The notes: generated by a model not told the origin, from the sequence alone. Numbered from the stretch's first letter, positions 13,529-22,807 are shown. The stretch is DNA of 64,000 nt from Pseudomonas brassicacearum (GCF_003732225.1 NZ_MOBJ01000010.1:186001-250000); one strand, 5' to 3'. Made by a program: numbers and translations.

Positions 13529-16402
13529 ATGTCCCAGTTGCCATCCTTGAGTCAGTTACGAGACCCGAATGCCTTCCTGCGGCGCCACTTGGGGCCGGAC
13601 ACCGCCGAGCAGCAGGCGATGCTCGACAGCCTCGGGCTCGGCAGCCGTGTCGAGCTGATCGAGCAGACGGTGCCGCCGGGAATTCGCCTCAACCGCGCAC
13701 TGGACTTGCCGCCAGCGCTCGATGAAGAGGCGGCGCTGGCAAAACTGCGCGGCTATGCCGAACAGAATCAAGTCTGGACCAGCCTGATCGGCATGGGTTA
13801 CCACGGCACCCTTCTACCCGCGGTGATCTTGCGCAACGTGCTGGAAAATCCCGGTTGGTACACCGCTTACACCCCGTATCAGCCGGAGATTGCTCAGGGC
13901 CGACTCGAAGCGCTGCTCAATTTCCAGCAATTGACCATCGACCTTACAGGCCTGGAACTGGCCAACGCCTCGTTGCTCGACGAAGCCACGGCTGCGGCCG
14001 AAGCCATGGCGCTGGCCAAGCGTGTCGCGAAGTCGAAAAGCAATCTGTTCTTCGTCGACGAAAACTGCCACCCGCAAACCATTTCCGTGGTGCAGACCCG
14101 CGCCGAGGGTTTTGGCTTCGAGCTGATCGTCGACGCTGTGGATAACTTGAAACAGCATCAGGTATTTGGCGCACTGCTGCAGTACCCCGATACCCACGGT
14201 GAGATCCGCGACCTGCGCCCGCTGATTGACCACTTGCACGCGCAACAGGCGCTGGCCTGCGTTGCGACTGATCTGCTGAGCCTGTTGTTGCTGACGCCGC
14301 CGGGTGAACAGGGCGCTGATGTGGTGTTTGGATCGTCCCAGCGCTTTGGCGTGCCGATGGGTTATGGCGGCCCTCACGCAGCGTTCTTCGCCAGCCGCGA
14401 TGAATACAAACGGGCGATTCCCGGGCGGATCATCGGTGTGTCGAAAGATGCTCGCGGCAACGTCGCGCTGCGTATGGCCCTGCAAACCCGCGAGCAACAC
14501 ATCCGCCGCGAGAAGGCCAACTCGAACATCTGTACGGCTCAGGTATTGCTGGCCAACATCGCCAGTTTTTACGCGGTCTACCATGGCCCGCAGGGGCTCA
14601 AACGGATTGCTCAACGAGTGCATCGGCTGACCTGCATCCTTGCTGCCGGGCTTGAGCGCAACGGCATTGCCCGGCTCAACCAGCACTTCTTCGACACCCT
14701 GACCCTGGAGGTCGGCGGCCGTCAGACCGCAATCATCGAAAGCGCCAAAGCGGCACAGATCAACCTGCGGATTCTTGGGCGCGGGCAGCTCGGATTGAGT
14801 CTCGACGAGAGCTGCGATGAAGGCACCGTGGCGAAGCTGTTCGATGTGTTCCTCGGTGCCGATCATGGGCTGGATGTTGCCGGACTGGATGGCGAAGCGC
14901 TGATCCCGGGCATTCCCGATGGCTTGTTGCGGGCCACGTCGTATCTGCGCCACCCGGTGTTCAACGCCCACCACAGCGAAACCGAGATGCTGCGCTACCT
15001 CAAGCAACTGGAGAACAAGGACCTGGCGCTCAACCAGTCGATGATCCCGTTGGGCTCCTGCACCATGAAACTCAACGCCAGCAGCGAAATGATCCCGATC
15101 ACCTGGCCAGCATTCGCCAATCTGCACCCGTTTGCACCGAAGGAACAGGCGGTGGGCTATTCGCTGATGATCAGCGAACTGGAGAGCTGGCTCTGCGCGA
15201 TCACCGGTTTTGATGCGATCTGCATGCAACCCAACTCCGGCGCCCAAGGTGAATATGCCGGGTTGCTGGCGATCCGCAAATACCACGAAAGCCGTCAGCA
15301 AGGCGCGCGCGACATCTGCCTTATTCCCGCGTCGGCCCATGGCACCAACCCGGCCTCGGCGCAGATGGCCGGGATGCGGGTGGTGATCGTCGACTGCGAC
15401 GATGCCGGTAACGTCGACCTCGATGACCTGAAAGCCAAAGCGACGGCTGCCGGCGACAAACTCTCCTGCCTGATGGCCACTTACCCTTCGACTCATGGGG
15501 TGTACGAGGAAGGCATCAGCGAAATCTGCGAAGTTATCCACAGTCATGGCGGCCAGGTGTACATGGACGGTGCCAACCTCAATGCGCAGGTCGGGCTGGC
15601 CCGGCCGGCGGATATCGGCGCCGATGTTTCCCATATGAACCTGCACAAGACCTTCTGCATTCCCCATGGCGGAGGCGGGCCGGGGATGGGGCCGATTGGC
15701 GTGCGGGCGCACTTGGCGCCGTTCGTGGCCAATCACCCGGTGGTGCCGATCGACGGACCTGATCCACACAATGGTGCGGTCAGCGCGGCGCCTTGGGGCA
15801 GTGCGAGCATTTTGCCGATCAGCTGGATGTACATCGCGATGATGGGGCCGCAACTGGCCGATGCCAGCGAAGTGGCGATTCTCTCGGCCAACTACCTGGC
15901 GAAACACTTGTCCGGTGCCTTCCCGGTGCTCTACACCGGGCGCAACGAGCGGGTGGCGCACGAGTGCATCCTCGACCTGCGCCCGCTCAAGGCGCAGACC
16001 GGTATCAGCGAAGAGGACGTCGCCAAGCGGCTGATGGATTACGGTTTCCATGCGCCGACCATGTCTTTCCCGGTGCCGGGAACATTGATGGTCGAGCCTA
16101 CTGAAAGCGAGTCCAAGGCTGAGCTGGATCGCTTTATCAGCGCGATGCTGAGTATTCGCGCAGAAATTGCCGAGGTGCAGAATGGCAATTGGTCTGCCGA
16201 GGACAACCCGCTGAAACGCTCGCCTCATACCTTGGCGGACATTATCGGCGTCTGGGATCGGTCCTACAGCATTGAGCAAGCGGTGACCCCGGATACGCAC
16301 ACCAGGCTGCATAAATACTGGCCGGCGGTGAATCGCGTGGACAACGTTTACGGAGATCGCAACCTGTTCTGTGCCTGCGTGCCGGTGGATGAATACCGCT
16401 GA
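13529..16402 (+). CDS. gcvP: Glycine dehydrogenase (decarboxylating), P protein
   Basis: A 957-residue PLP enzyme that decarboxylates glycine and loads the aminomethyl group on the H protein. Both ancestral halves are present in one chain. Conserved segments include FLRRHLGPDTAEQQAML, GYHGTLLPAVILRNVLENPGWYTAYTPYQ and PLGSCTMKLNA. The PLP lysine is about residue 707 in HMNLHKTFCIPHGGGGPGMGP. Length is standard. It is transcribed alone here, after a 153-bp gap shared with the divergent aminotransferase gene, rather than directly behind gcvH. Confidence 0.97.
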   Translation: MSQLPSLSQLRDPNAFLRRHLGPDTAEQQAMLDSLGLGSRVELIEQTVPPGIRLNRALDLPPALDEEAALAKLRGYAEQNQVWTSLIGMGYHGTLLPAVILRNVLENPGWYTAYTPYQPEIAQGRLEALLNFQQLTIDLTGLELANASLLDEATAAAEAMALAKRVAKSKSNLFFVDENCHPQTISVVQTRAEGFGFELIVDAVDNLKQHQVFGALLQYPDTHGEIRDLRPLIDHLHAQQALACVATDLLSLLLLTPPGEQGADVVFGSSQRFGVPMGYGGPHAAFFASRDEYKRAIPGRIIGVSKDARGNVALRMALQTREQHIRREKANSNICTAQVLLANIASFYAVYHGPQGLKRIAQRVHRLTCILAAGLERNGIARLNQHFFDTLTLEVGGRQTAIIESAKAAQINLRILGRGQLGLSLDESCDEGTVAKLFDVFLGADHGLDVAGLDGEALIPGIPDGLLRATSYLRHPVFNAHHSETEMLRYLKQLENKDLALNQSMIPLGSCTMKLNASSEMIPITWPAFANLHPFAPKEQAVGYSLMISELESWLCAITGFDAICMQPNSGAQGEYAGLLAIRKYHESRQQGARDICLIPASAHGTNPASAQMAGMRVVIVDCDDAGNVDLDDLKAKATAAGDKLSCLMATYPSTHGVYEEGISEICEVIHSHGGQVYMDGANLNAQVGLARPADIGADVSHMNLHKTFCIPHGGGGPGMGPIGVRAHLAPFVANHPVVPIDGPDPHNGAVSAAPWGSASILPISWMYIAMMGPQLADASEVAILSANYLAKHLSGAFPVLYTGRNERVAHECILDLRPLKAQTGISEEDVAKRLMDYGFHAPTMSFPVPGTLMVEPTESESKAELDRFISAMLSIRAEIAEVQNGNWSAEDNPLKRSPHTLADIIGVWDRSYSIEQAVTPDTHTRLHKYWPAVNRVDNVYGDRNLFCACVPVDEYR

Positions 16403-16442
16403 AATGCACGGGTTTGATGAGGCGCAAATCAAATGTGGGAAA

Positions 16443-16532
16443 TGTGGGAGCGAGCTTGCTCGCGATGACGGTGTAACAGTCAGCAAAAATGTTGAATGTT
16501 ATGGCCCCTTCGCGAGCAAGCTCGCTCCCACA
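16443..16532. repeat. Type A palindromic repeat doublet, reversed arrangement
   Basis: TGTGGGAGCGAGCTTGCTCG (16443-16462) comes first and the CGCGAGCAAGCTCGCTCCCA copy (16511-16530) second, the opposite order to most type A doublets here. It separates the convergent gcvP and DUF2388 genes. Confidence 0.9.
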
Positions 16533-16559
16533 ATGGATCGCATTTTTACAGCAACAAAA

Positions 16560-16892
16560 TTATTCCGGGGCGACCGCGTTCTTGGCCAAAATTGCGTTGG
16601 CCAACTCCATGTCGGTAGCCTTCAAACCTGGGTTGTCCGCACGGACTTTCTGCATTGCAGATTCCAGGTACGGACCGCGGATATTGCCGTCACTGGCTAC
16701 GAAACTGCTGGCGTCGTCCTGAGCGGCAACGACCAGCTTGTGATCCCTGGAGGTCAGGTAGGTGGACGCGGTGGTCGCACCTGAGGAAATAACTTCTTGC
16801 AAGATGCCATCATGATCATGATCGCGAGCCATTGCTGAACCTACAGACAGGGACAGCAAGGCAAGCGTAGCGGCAGCAAGTTTAAAACGCAT
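16560..16892 (-). CDS. Exported DUF2388-family protein
   Basis: A 110-residue small exported protein. The signal peptide MRFKLAAATLALLSLSVGSAMA is followed by RDHDHDGILQEVISSGATTASTYLTS, the characteristic Pseudomonas DUF2388 segment, then VVAAQDDASSFVASDGNIRGPYLE. Start ATG 16892 has GGAG nine nt upstream; the open frame extends to 17003 but that part is not homologous. The family is of unknown function and often occurs as duplicated small genes in pseudomonads; only one copy is here. Confidence 0.85.
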   Translation of the reverse strand: MRFKLAAATLALLSLSVGSAMARDHDHDGILQEVISSGATTASTYLTSRDHKLVVAAQDDASSFVASDGNIRGPYLESAMQKVRADNPGLKATDMELANAILAKNAVAPE

Positions 16893-16989
16893 TATGGGTG
16901 ACTCCAGTGGGATTTCTGGCAGGTTGGATTGCCAATACCCCAAACGAGTTCCGTAGCGTTCATCGGCGTGTTCGACCAGGATACCGCCC

Positions 16990-18771
16990 CTATTTCTGCT
17001 CACTCTGCGGCGTCACTCGCAGCACCTCTTCAATCGTCGTCAGCCCCGCCGCCACTTTTTGCGCACCCGACAGCCGCAGGCTGCGCATGCCTTCCTTGAA
17101 TGCCTGGCGACGGACTGCGAGCAGGTCGGTGTCGGGGTTGATCAAGGCTTTGACGCCGTCGGTCATTTGCATGATTTCATAGACCCCGGCACGTCCGCGA
17201 TAGCCGGTGTCGCGGCATTCCAGGCAGCCAATGGCGCGCTGGGCGTTGCTTGGCAGCGGTGCTTGCCAGGGGCGGGTCAAGGTTTGCCAGTCGTCTTCGC
17301 CCAAGGTCAGCGGCGCCTTGCAATGCGGGCATAAAGTGCGGACCAGCCGCTGCGCCATGACCCCCAGCACGGTCGCTTTGATCAGGTAATGCGGCACGCC
17401 GAGTTCCAGTAAGCGGCTGATGGCGCTCGGCGCGTCGTTGGTGTGCAGGGTCGACAGCACCAGGTGTCCGGTGAGTGCTGCCTGAATGGCCATTTCGGCG
17501 GTTTCGAGGTCGCGGATCTCGCCGATCATGATGATGTCCGGGTCCTGTCGCATCAGTGCGCGCACGCCGCTGGCAAAGGTCAGGTCGATGTTGTGCTGGA
17601 CCTGCATCTGATTGAACGCCGGCTCGACCATCTCGATCGGGTCTTCGATGGTGCAGAGGTTGACCTCTGGCGTCGCGAGTTTTTTCAGCGTGGTGTAGAG
17701 CGTGGTGGTCTTGCCCGAACCGGTCGGCCCGGTGACCAGAATGATGCCGTTGGGTTGACGGGTCATGTCCTGCCAGCGGCGCAGGTCATCGGCAGAAAAT
17801 CCGAGCTGGTCGAAGTCCTTGAGCAGCACTTCCGGATCGAAGATTCGCATGACCATTTTTTCGCCGAACGCAGTGGGTAGCGTCGACAGCCGCAACTCCA
17901 CTTCGCCGCCATCCGGCGTCTTGGTCTTGACCCGGCCATCCTGGGGTTTGCGCTTTTCCGCGACGTTCATTCGCCCCAGGCTTTTCAGGCGGCTGACAAT
18001 CGCCATGGTCACCTGCGGTGGAAATTGATAGACGTTGTGCAACACGCCATCGATGCGAAAACGCACGGTGCCTTGCTCGCGTCGCGGTTCGATGTGGATA
18101 TCACTGGCGCGCTGCTGGAAGGCATATTGGAACAGCCAGTCGACGATGTTGACGATGTGCGCATCGTTGGCATCCGGCTCCTGATCGCTGGCGCCGAGGT
18201 TGAGCAGTTGTTCGAAGTTGCCCAGGGTGTTCATCTGCTGATCGGTGTTGGTCGCGCCACTGACCGATTTGGCCAGGCGGAAGAACTCCACACTGAAGCG
18301 CTGGATGTCCGCCGGGTTGGCCACTACCCGTTTGATCGGCAGCTGTAGAACGTGGGTCAGGTCAGCTTCCCAGCTGCGCACATAAGGCTGCGCACTGGCG
18401 ACGGTGACGGCGTCGCGGTCGATCGATACGGCGAGGATCTTGTGGCGCTGGGCAAAGGCGTAGGACATCAGTGGGGTAATTTGCGCGACGTTTATTTTCA
18501 GCGGGTCGATGCGCAAATAAGGCTGACCGGCCTGTTGCGAGAGCCACAGGGTCAGGCTTTCCAGATCCAGGCGTTTGCCGGGGCGACTGAGGTCGTCGAG
18601 GTGTTGGCTGGCGAGAAACTCCAGCGGGTGCAACTGGCTGTTGCTGGTATTACGGCGGGTGGTCAGCGCGTGCTCGGCCGAGTCCTGGCTGATGAAGCCT
18701 TGGGCGACCAGTTCGCGCAGCAGGTCATTGAGATCCAGCCAGCGATCCTGAGTGGCGAGTTGAACGGACAT
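16990..18771 (-). CDS. GspE/PulE/PilB-family secretion ATPase, orphan
   Basis: A 593-residue type II secretion/type IV pilus assembly ATPase. An N-terminal MshEN-like domain (about 1-160) precedes the core: SDIHIEPR at 223-230, Walker A GPTGSGKTTT at 348-357, the Asp box TIEDPIEMVEP, Walker B PDIIMIGEIRD and His box TGHLVLSTLHTNDAPSA. The C-terminal zinc-binding cysteines are in CPHC and CLEC. Shine-Dalgarno AAGGAG precedes ATG 18771. No pilin, secretin or platform protein gene is near, so its partner machine is elsewhere or it works alone. A similar orphan gene sits at the equivalent place in P. aeruginosa as I recall. Confidence 0.93.
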   Translation of the reverse strand: MSVQLATQDRWLDLNDLLRELVAQGFISQDSAEHALTTRRNTSNSQLHPLEFLASQHLDDLSRPGKRLDLESLTLWLSQQAGQPYLRIDPLKINVAQITPLMSYAFAQRHKILAVSIDRDAVTVASAQPYVRSWEADLTHVLQLPIKRVVANPADIQRFSVEFFRLAKSVSGATNTDQQMNTLGNFEQLLNLGASDQEPDANDAHIVNIVDWLFQYAFQQRASDIHIEPRREQGTVRFRIDGVLHNVYQFPPQVTMAIVSRLKSLGRMNVAEKRKPQDGRVKTKTPDGGEVELRLSTLPTAFGEKMVMRIFDPEVLLKDFDQLGFSADDLRRWQDMTRQPNGIILVTGPTGSGKTTTLYTTLKKLATPEVNLCTIEDPIEMVEPAFNQMQVQHNIDLTFASGVRALMRQDPDIIMIGEIRDLETAEMAIQAALTGHLVLSTLHTNDAPSAISRLLELGVPHYLIKATVLGVMAQRLVRTLCPHCKAPLTLGEDDWQTLTRPWQAPLPSNAQRAIGCLECRDTGYRGRAGVYEIMQMTDGVKALINPDTDLLAVRRQAFKEGMRSLRLSGAQKVAAGLTTIEEVLRVTPQSEQK

Positions 18772-18912
18772 CCGGGCTCCTTATGGAAACGATCCTGCAA
18801 CGAGCGGTTTAGACAGGTGCGTCTCTGACCACAGATGCCAAGAATAGTCCCCACAAGGGCCGATCGTTTGGTCGTTGCCCGATTGATCGTTGCGAGTTTT
18901 TGCAGTGGTGCT

Positions 18913-19251
18913 TCAGCCGGTGGCCTGTGCAGGCTGAACCCGTTGCGAATCAGCCGTTTGCAGTTCCACCGAGCACACGCTGATCAGGTTACGTAATTTT
19001 TCCGCGATGACCTGAGCGCGGTGCCAGCTCAGGGCGTCCATGACGATATCGATCGACAGCAGGTCGTCCTGGCGCAGTACGTTGACGTGCTGCGGCACCA
19101 GAAACTGCAACGCAAACAGATTGAGCGTCCGGCACAACACGTCCGGCTCGGCCTCGGCCAGCAGTTGGTAGTGCACGCGGCAATGGGCATTGCTGATATT
19201 CCACACATCGGTGCGGGTGGGGGTGTTGCTGACGGCTTCGAGCGGGGGCAT
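18913..19251 (-). CDS. Small ACT-like domain protein
   Basis: A 112-residue protein starting MPPLEAVSNTP, with GGAG seven nt before ATG 19251. The central part (about 25-95: CRVHYQLLAEAEPDVLCRTL, FLVPQHVNVLRQDDLLSIDI, AEKLRNLISVCSVEL) has the beta-alpha-beta-beta-alpha-beta pattern and VxSV ending of ACT-like domains, such as acetolactate synthase small subunits. It is divergent from an Lrp/AsnC regulator across 125 bp, which suggests a link to amino-acid sensing. Assignment is by pattern only. Confidence 0.7.
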   Translation of the reverse strand: MPPLEAVSNTPTRTDVWNISNAHCRVHYQLLAEAEPDVLCRTLNLFALQFLVPQHVNVLRQDDLLSIDIVMDALSWHRAQVIAEKLRNLISVCSVELQTADSQRVQPAQATG

Positions 19252-19376
19252 GGTCGGTCTCCAAATCACTGGAGAAATTTTTACATTCGGTGCCGGGTAT
19301 TTCTTATCTATGATGGGGATAATTGGCGATAAATAGAATTGTTTAATTCTCAGTTGATGTCTTTACGGGTTTTTCT

Positions 19377-19850
19377 ATGCATAGCGAACTTGACGCGTAT
19401 GACCGACGGATTCTGGCGCTGCTGCAAGAGGACGCCTCGCTTTCCAGTGCGCAGATTGCCGAGCAGGTCGGGTTATCGCAGTCGCCGTGCTGGCGGCGCA
19501 TTCAGCGGATGAAAGAGGAGGGCGTGATTCGCGGGCAGGTGACCTTGCTCGATCGCAAGAAAATCGGCCTCAACACGCAGATCTTCGCCGAGATCAAGCT
19601 CAACGCCCACGGGCGTTCGAACTTCACCGAGTTCACCGAGGCGATTCGCGGTTTTCCGGAAGTGCTGGAGTGTTATGTGCTGATGGGCGCGGTGGATTTT
19701 TTGTTGCGAATCGTCACGGCAGACATCGAAGCCTATGAGCGCTTCTTCTTCGAGAAGCTATCGATGGTGCCGGGGATTCAGGAGGTCAACTCGATCGTGG
19801 CCTTGTCGGAAATCAAGTCCACGACGAGTTTGCCGGTGTTGCGGGGGTAG
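19377..19850 (+). CDS. Lrp/AsnC-family transcriptional regulator
   Basis: A 157-residue leucine-responsive-type regulator. The N-terminal winged helix-turn-helix reads LDAYDRRILALLQEDASLSSAQIAEQVGLSQSPCWRRIQRM, followed by VIRGQVTLLDRKKIGL and a C-terminal RAM/AsnC ligand-binding domain (VLECYVLMGAVDFLLRIVTADIEAYERF). It binds DNA as an oligomer and responds to an amino acid. The divergent ACT-like gene is the likely regulated neighbour. A type A repeat pair follows. Confidence 0.93.
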   Translation: MHSELDAYDRRILALLQEDASLSSAQIAEQVGLSQSPCWRRIQRMKEEGVIRGQVTLLDRKKIGLNTQIFAEIKLNAHGRSNFTEFTEAIRGFPEVLECYVLMGAVDFLLRIVTADIEAYERFFFEKLSMVPGIQEVNSIVALSEIKSTTSLPVLRG

Positions 19851-19875
19851 GGTTTTGCAGTGAATGTGCGGGCCT

Positions 19876-19952
19876 CATCGCGAGCAAGCTCGCTCCCACA
19901 ATGATCCGCGTCGTGCATAGATCCAGTGTGGGAGCGAGCTTGCTCGCGATGG
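19876..19952. repeat. Type A palindromic repeat doublet
   Basis: ATCGCGAGCAAGCTCGCTCC (19877-19896) and its inverted copy GGGAGCGAGCTTGCTCGCGA (19930-19949), only about 27 bp apart, between the convergent Lrp and CYTH-CHAD genes. Confidence 0.9.
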
Positions 19953-19957
19953 CGGTC

Positions 19958-21325
19958 TTACATACGCAGCAACATCTTCCACGCGCGATTCTGATACACC
20001 GCAATCGCCTGCTGCTTGCGTGCATCCAGCACTTCGTCGGTGATCGGCTCGTTGGCCAGTTGCGCGAGTTTGTTCAGCTCACCGTACAGACGATCCATTT
20101 CCGGGATGTCCAGCACGTTGCGGGCATGGTGCAGCCAGGCCTGGATGCGTTCGATACGCGGCAGTTGCTCGGCCAGGTCTTCGGGCTGTTGCTGATAACG
20201 CTGCAACTGCAGGGACGTAGCTTCTTCACCCAGCAGGCGCGGCAGCCAGCTGCCCAGTTGCGCAGCGCCCTGGCGATTGCCGCGGGTGTTGCGATCGGCA
20301 GCCCAGGTACGGGCCAGCAACCAGCGCGAGGTGTTCAGGGAGAACAGGCCCCAGCGCGGGTCTTGCAGCTCTTCGAGGAATTGCTCCGGCGCGGCTTTGC
20401 GCACGTCTTCGTCGTCCAGACCGGCGTGTACCAGCGGGCGCCAGTCTTCGAGCAAGGCATCCAGCGCAAGACGCAGATCGTGAGTCGACTGACGTGGTGC
20501 GGCTTGACCCAAGCTGCTGAGCAGCGCGCGTAATTCAGCCAGGCTTTCGACCCAGTCCTGCAACAGGCGCCAGTGGCCGTTGAAACGGTATTGTTCGGCC
20601 AGACGCTGGCTGCTGCCCAGCAAGTGCCAGCTCAGCGCGGCGAAGGCGTCGTCCAGCGGCGTTTCGGTGGTGATCTGCGGTGCCGGCAGGCTCAACGAGT
20701 AGCTGTTGGCGTCGAACAAGCGGTAGCCGCGCTCGGCCTTACTGATGTCGCACGGCATCAGTGCGAGGGTCGCGGCCAGCTCGGCGGCCAGTTCCAGCAA
20801 TGCCGCCGGCTCGCCTTCGCGCAGTTCCAGTTCCAGCTCGCAGATTTCTTCTTTCTGTTTGCCGGCAATCACGTGGCCCAGGTCCAGCGCGGCTTCGATG
20901 ACCACTTTGGTCTTGCCACGGCCCCAGGCGATTTCCGCACGTTCGCGTACGAAATCAGTGGTGAAGATCGCCTTCAGGGTTTTCTTGTCCAGCTCGGCCA
21001 GTTCCTCAGGCCAGCATTCGCCGTCGAGTTTCTTCACGTCGAGCTTGGCTTTGGGCAGGTTCCAGTCGTATTCATGACGCTCGGACAGACCGGCGACGCT
21101 ATGGCCACGGGTCTTGAGCGTTTGAATTACTTCTTCTCCATCGCGGCGCAGGCGCAGGGCGACCTTGGCGCGGGCCAGGTCACGCTCTGGCGTGTCGAAG
21201 TACTGGTTCATCAACTCACGGCGTTCCCAGCCACTTTTGTTGCGTTTTTTCAGTAACGGGTGCTCGCGCAGGGCGGCGAGGGTTTCGCGGCTGACGCGGA
21301 GTTTGATTTCGGTTTCTTTCTGCAT
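19958..21325 (-). CDS. CYTH-CHAD protein, probable inorganic triphosphatase
   Basis: A 455-residue two-domain protein. The CYTH domain (about 1-200) begins with the signature MQKETEIKLRVSRETL and has VALRLRRDGEEVIQTLKTRG and ELELREGE, acidic and basic residues lining the triphosphate tunnel. The CHAD helical domain (about 220-455) is rich in conserved His/Arg, for example STHDLRLALDALLEDWRPL and WLHHARNVLDIPEM, and binds polyphosphate. Homologues (YgiF) hydrolyse tripolyphosphate. Start ATG 21325 is set by the family N-terminus; the frame is open to 21397. Divergent from argE. Confidence 0.9.
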   Translation of the reverse strand: MQKETEIKLRVSRETLAALREHPLLKKRNKSGWERRELMNQYFDTPERDLARAKVALRLRRDGEEVIQTLKTRGHSVAGLSERHEYDWNLPKAKLDVKKLDGECWPEELAELDKKTLKAIFTTDFVRERAEIAWGRGKTKVVIEAALDLGHVIAGKQKEEICELELELREGEPAALLELAAELAATLALMPCDISKAERGYRLFDANSYSLSLPAPQITTETPLDDAFAALSWHLLGSSQRLAEQYRFNGHWRLLQDWVESLAELRALLSSLGQAAPRQSTHDLRLALDALLEDWRPLVHAGLDDEDVRKAAPEQFLEELQDPRWGLFSLNTSRWLLARTWAADRNTRGNRQGAAQLGSWLPRLLGEEATSLQLQRYQQQPEDLAEQLPRIERIQAWLHHARNVLDIPEMDRLYGELNKLAQLANEPITDEVLDARKQQAIAVYQNRAWKMLLRM

Positions 21326-21482
21326 GGCCGGAAAATCCAGGATCGGGAGCGCAGCCGGGGGAATGTGTGGCTGCCAAGGCCGTGCAGTGTACAGCACTCA
21401 CTAAACCTACGCGCCGCGACGGTTTATTCCTGTCGCCAGATGGTTCTATGATGGACTTCAATTCGGGAGTTGGGAGTCAGCG

Positions 21483-22649
21483 ATGCCTTTGCCGTCCATG
21501 AAAGAACAGTTCGCTTCGCTGATCGCCGCACCGTCCGTCAGCTGTACCCAACCCAACCTCGATCAATCCAATCGTGCGGTCATTGATCTGCTGGCGACCT
21601 GGCTCGGCGATCTGGGCTTTGCCTGCGACATCCAGCAGGTTAGTCCCGGAAAATTCAACCTGCTCGCCAGTTTTGGCAGCGGCCCCGGCGGCCTGGTGCT
21701 GGCCGGGCACAGCGACACGGTGCCGTTCGACGGCGCCCTGTGGCAGACCGATCCGCTGAAACTGACCGAAGTCGACGGTCGCTGGGTCGGTCTCGGAAGT
21801 TGCGACATGAAGGGCTTCTTCGCCTTGGCCATCGAAGCCGTGCTGCCGCTGCTGGATAAACCGTTCAAGCAACCGCTGATGATCCTCGCCACCTGTGACG
21901 AAGAAAGCTCGATGGCCGGCGCCCGGGCGTTGGCCGCTGCCGGCCGGCCACTGGGCAGGGCAGCGGTGATCGGTGAACCGACGGGGCTGAAGCCGATCCG
22001 TCTGCACAAAGGCGTGATGATGGAGCGCATCGACATTCTCGGTCAGAGCGGCCATTCGTCCGATCCGAGTCTGGGTCACAGTGCTCTGGAGGCCATGCAT
22101 GATGCGATGGGCGAGTTACGTGGCTTGCGCCTGCAATGGCAGCGCGAGTTTCGCAATCCGCAGTTCAGCGTGCCGCAACCGACGTTGAATTTCGGCTGCA
22201 TCCACGGTGGTGACAACCCGAACCGGATCTGCGGCCAGTGCTCGCTGGAATTCGACCTGCGGCCCCTGCCCGGTATGGACCCGAACGCATTGCGTGCGGC
22301 GATCCGGCAGAAACTCGAACCGGTCGCCGAGCTCCATCAGGTGAAGATCGACTACGCTCCGCTGTTCCCCGAAGTGCCACCGTTCGAGCAGGCGGCGGAC
22401 TCGGAGTTGGTGCGGGTTGCTGAAAAACTCACCGGCCACCTCGCCGAAGCAGTAGCGTTCGGCACTGAAGCGCCTTATCTTCAGCGTCTTGGCTGCGAGA
22501 CGTTGGTGCTGGGCCCTGGCGATATCGCCTGTGCTCACCAACCGGGGGAATACCTTGAAATGTCACGTTTGCAGCCTACCGTGCATCTATTGCGTCAACT
22601 GATCGAACATTACTGCCTGACCCCGGCCCAAAACTCGCCACCCTTGTAG
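21483..22649 (+). CDS. argE: Acetylornithine deacetylase
   Basis: A 388-residue peptidase M20-family metalloenzyme that removes acetate from N-acetyl-L-ornithine in arginine synthesis. Zinc-site motifs are LAGHSDTVPFDG, GLGSCDMKGFFALAIEA, ATCDEESSMAGARAL and IGEPTGLKPIRLHKG. The stop codon TAG at 22647 lies inside the first nucleotides of a type B repeat, so the repeat directly abuts the coding end. argA follows in the same direction. In pseudomonads acetylornithine is mostly recycled by ArgJ, so ArgE may be auxiliary. Confidence 0.94.
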   Translation: MPLPSMKEQFASLIAAPSVSCTQPNLDQSNRAVIDLLATWLGDLGFACDIQQVSPGKFNLLASFGSGPGGLVLAGHSDTVPFDGALWQTDPLKLTEVDGRWVGLGSCDMKGFFALAIEAVLPLLDKPFKQPLMILATCDEESSMAGARALAAAGRPLGRAAVIGEPTGLKPIRLHKGVMMERIDILGQSGHSSDPSLGHSALEAMHDAMGELRGLRLQWQREFRNPQFSVPQPTLNFGCIHGGDNPNRICGQCSLEFDLRPLPGMDPNALRAAIRQKLEPVAELHQVKIDYAPLFPEVPPFEQAADSELVRVAEKLTGHLAEAVAFGTEAPYLQRLGCETLVLGPGDIACAHQPGEYLEMSRLQPTVHLLRQLIEHYCLTPAQNSPPL

Positions 22650-22725
22650 GAGCTGCCGAAGGCTGCGATCTTTTGATTTTTTTAAGAAGCAAGATCAAAA
22701 GATCGCAGCCTTCGGCAGCTCCTAC
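22646..22725. repeat. Type B palindromic repeat doublet overlapping the argE stop
   Basis: GTAGGAGCTGCCGAAGGCTG begins at 22646, so the argE stop TAG (22647-22649) is part of the repeat; the inverted copy ends at 22725. The long hairpin lies between argE and argA and could separate their transcripts. Confidence 0.9.
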
Positions 22726-22765
22726 AGGGGTCGCAGTTAAATTGCCGGTGTTTAAACCCGTATTC

Positions 22766-22807
22766 ATGAGGAGAGCGCGCGTGTCGCCAAGCCTGTTCCG
22801 ACGATAA
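22766..22807 (+). CDS. Candidate arginine-rich leader peptide of argA
   Basis: A 13-codon frame upstream of argA reads MRRARVSPSLFRR, five of 13 residues Arg, including adjacent AGG-AGA codons (rare in Pseudomonas) and two CGA codons before the TAA. A shorter in-frame start, GTG at 22781, is better served by a Shine-Dalgarno (GAGGAG, seven nt before it) and would give an 8-residue peptide ending Arg-Arg. The frame ends 68 bp before argA. Arginine codons in the leader of an arginine gene suggest attenuation-like control. Hairpin alternatives downstream are weak (GATAA/TTATC, GACGA/TCGTC), so the idea is tentative. Confidence 0.35.
   Translation: MRRARVSPSLFRR

Noticed and set aside
13814..16486. 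890-codon open frame on the minus strand opposite gcvP
   Set aside because: It mirrors the gcvP codon pattern in high-G+C DNA; the text is rich in His/Arg/Gln with no recognisable domain, and gcvP on the other strand is unambiguous.
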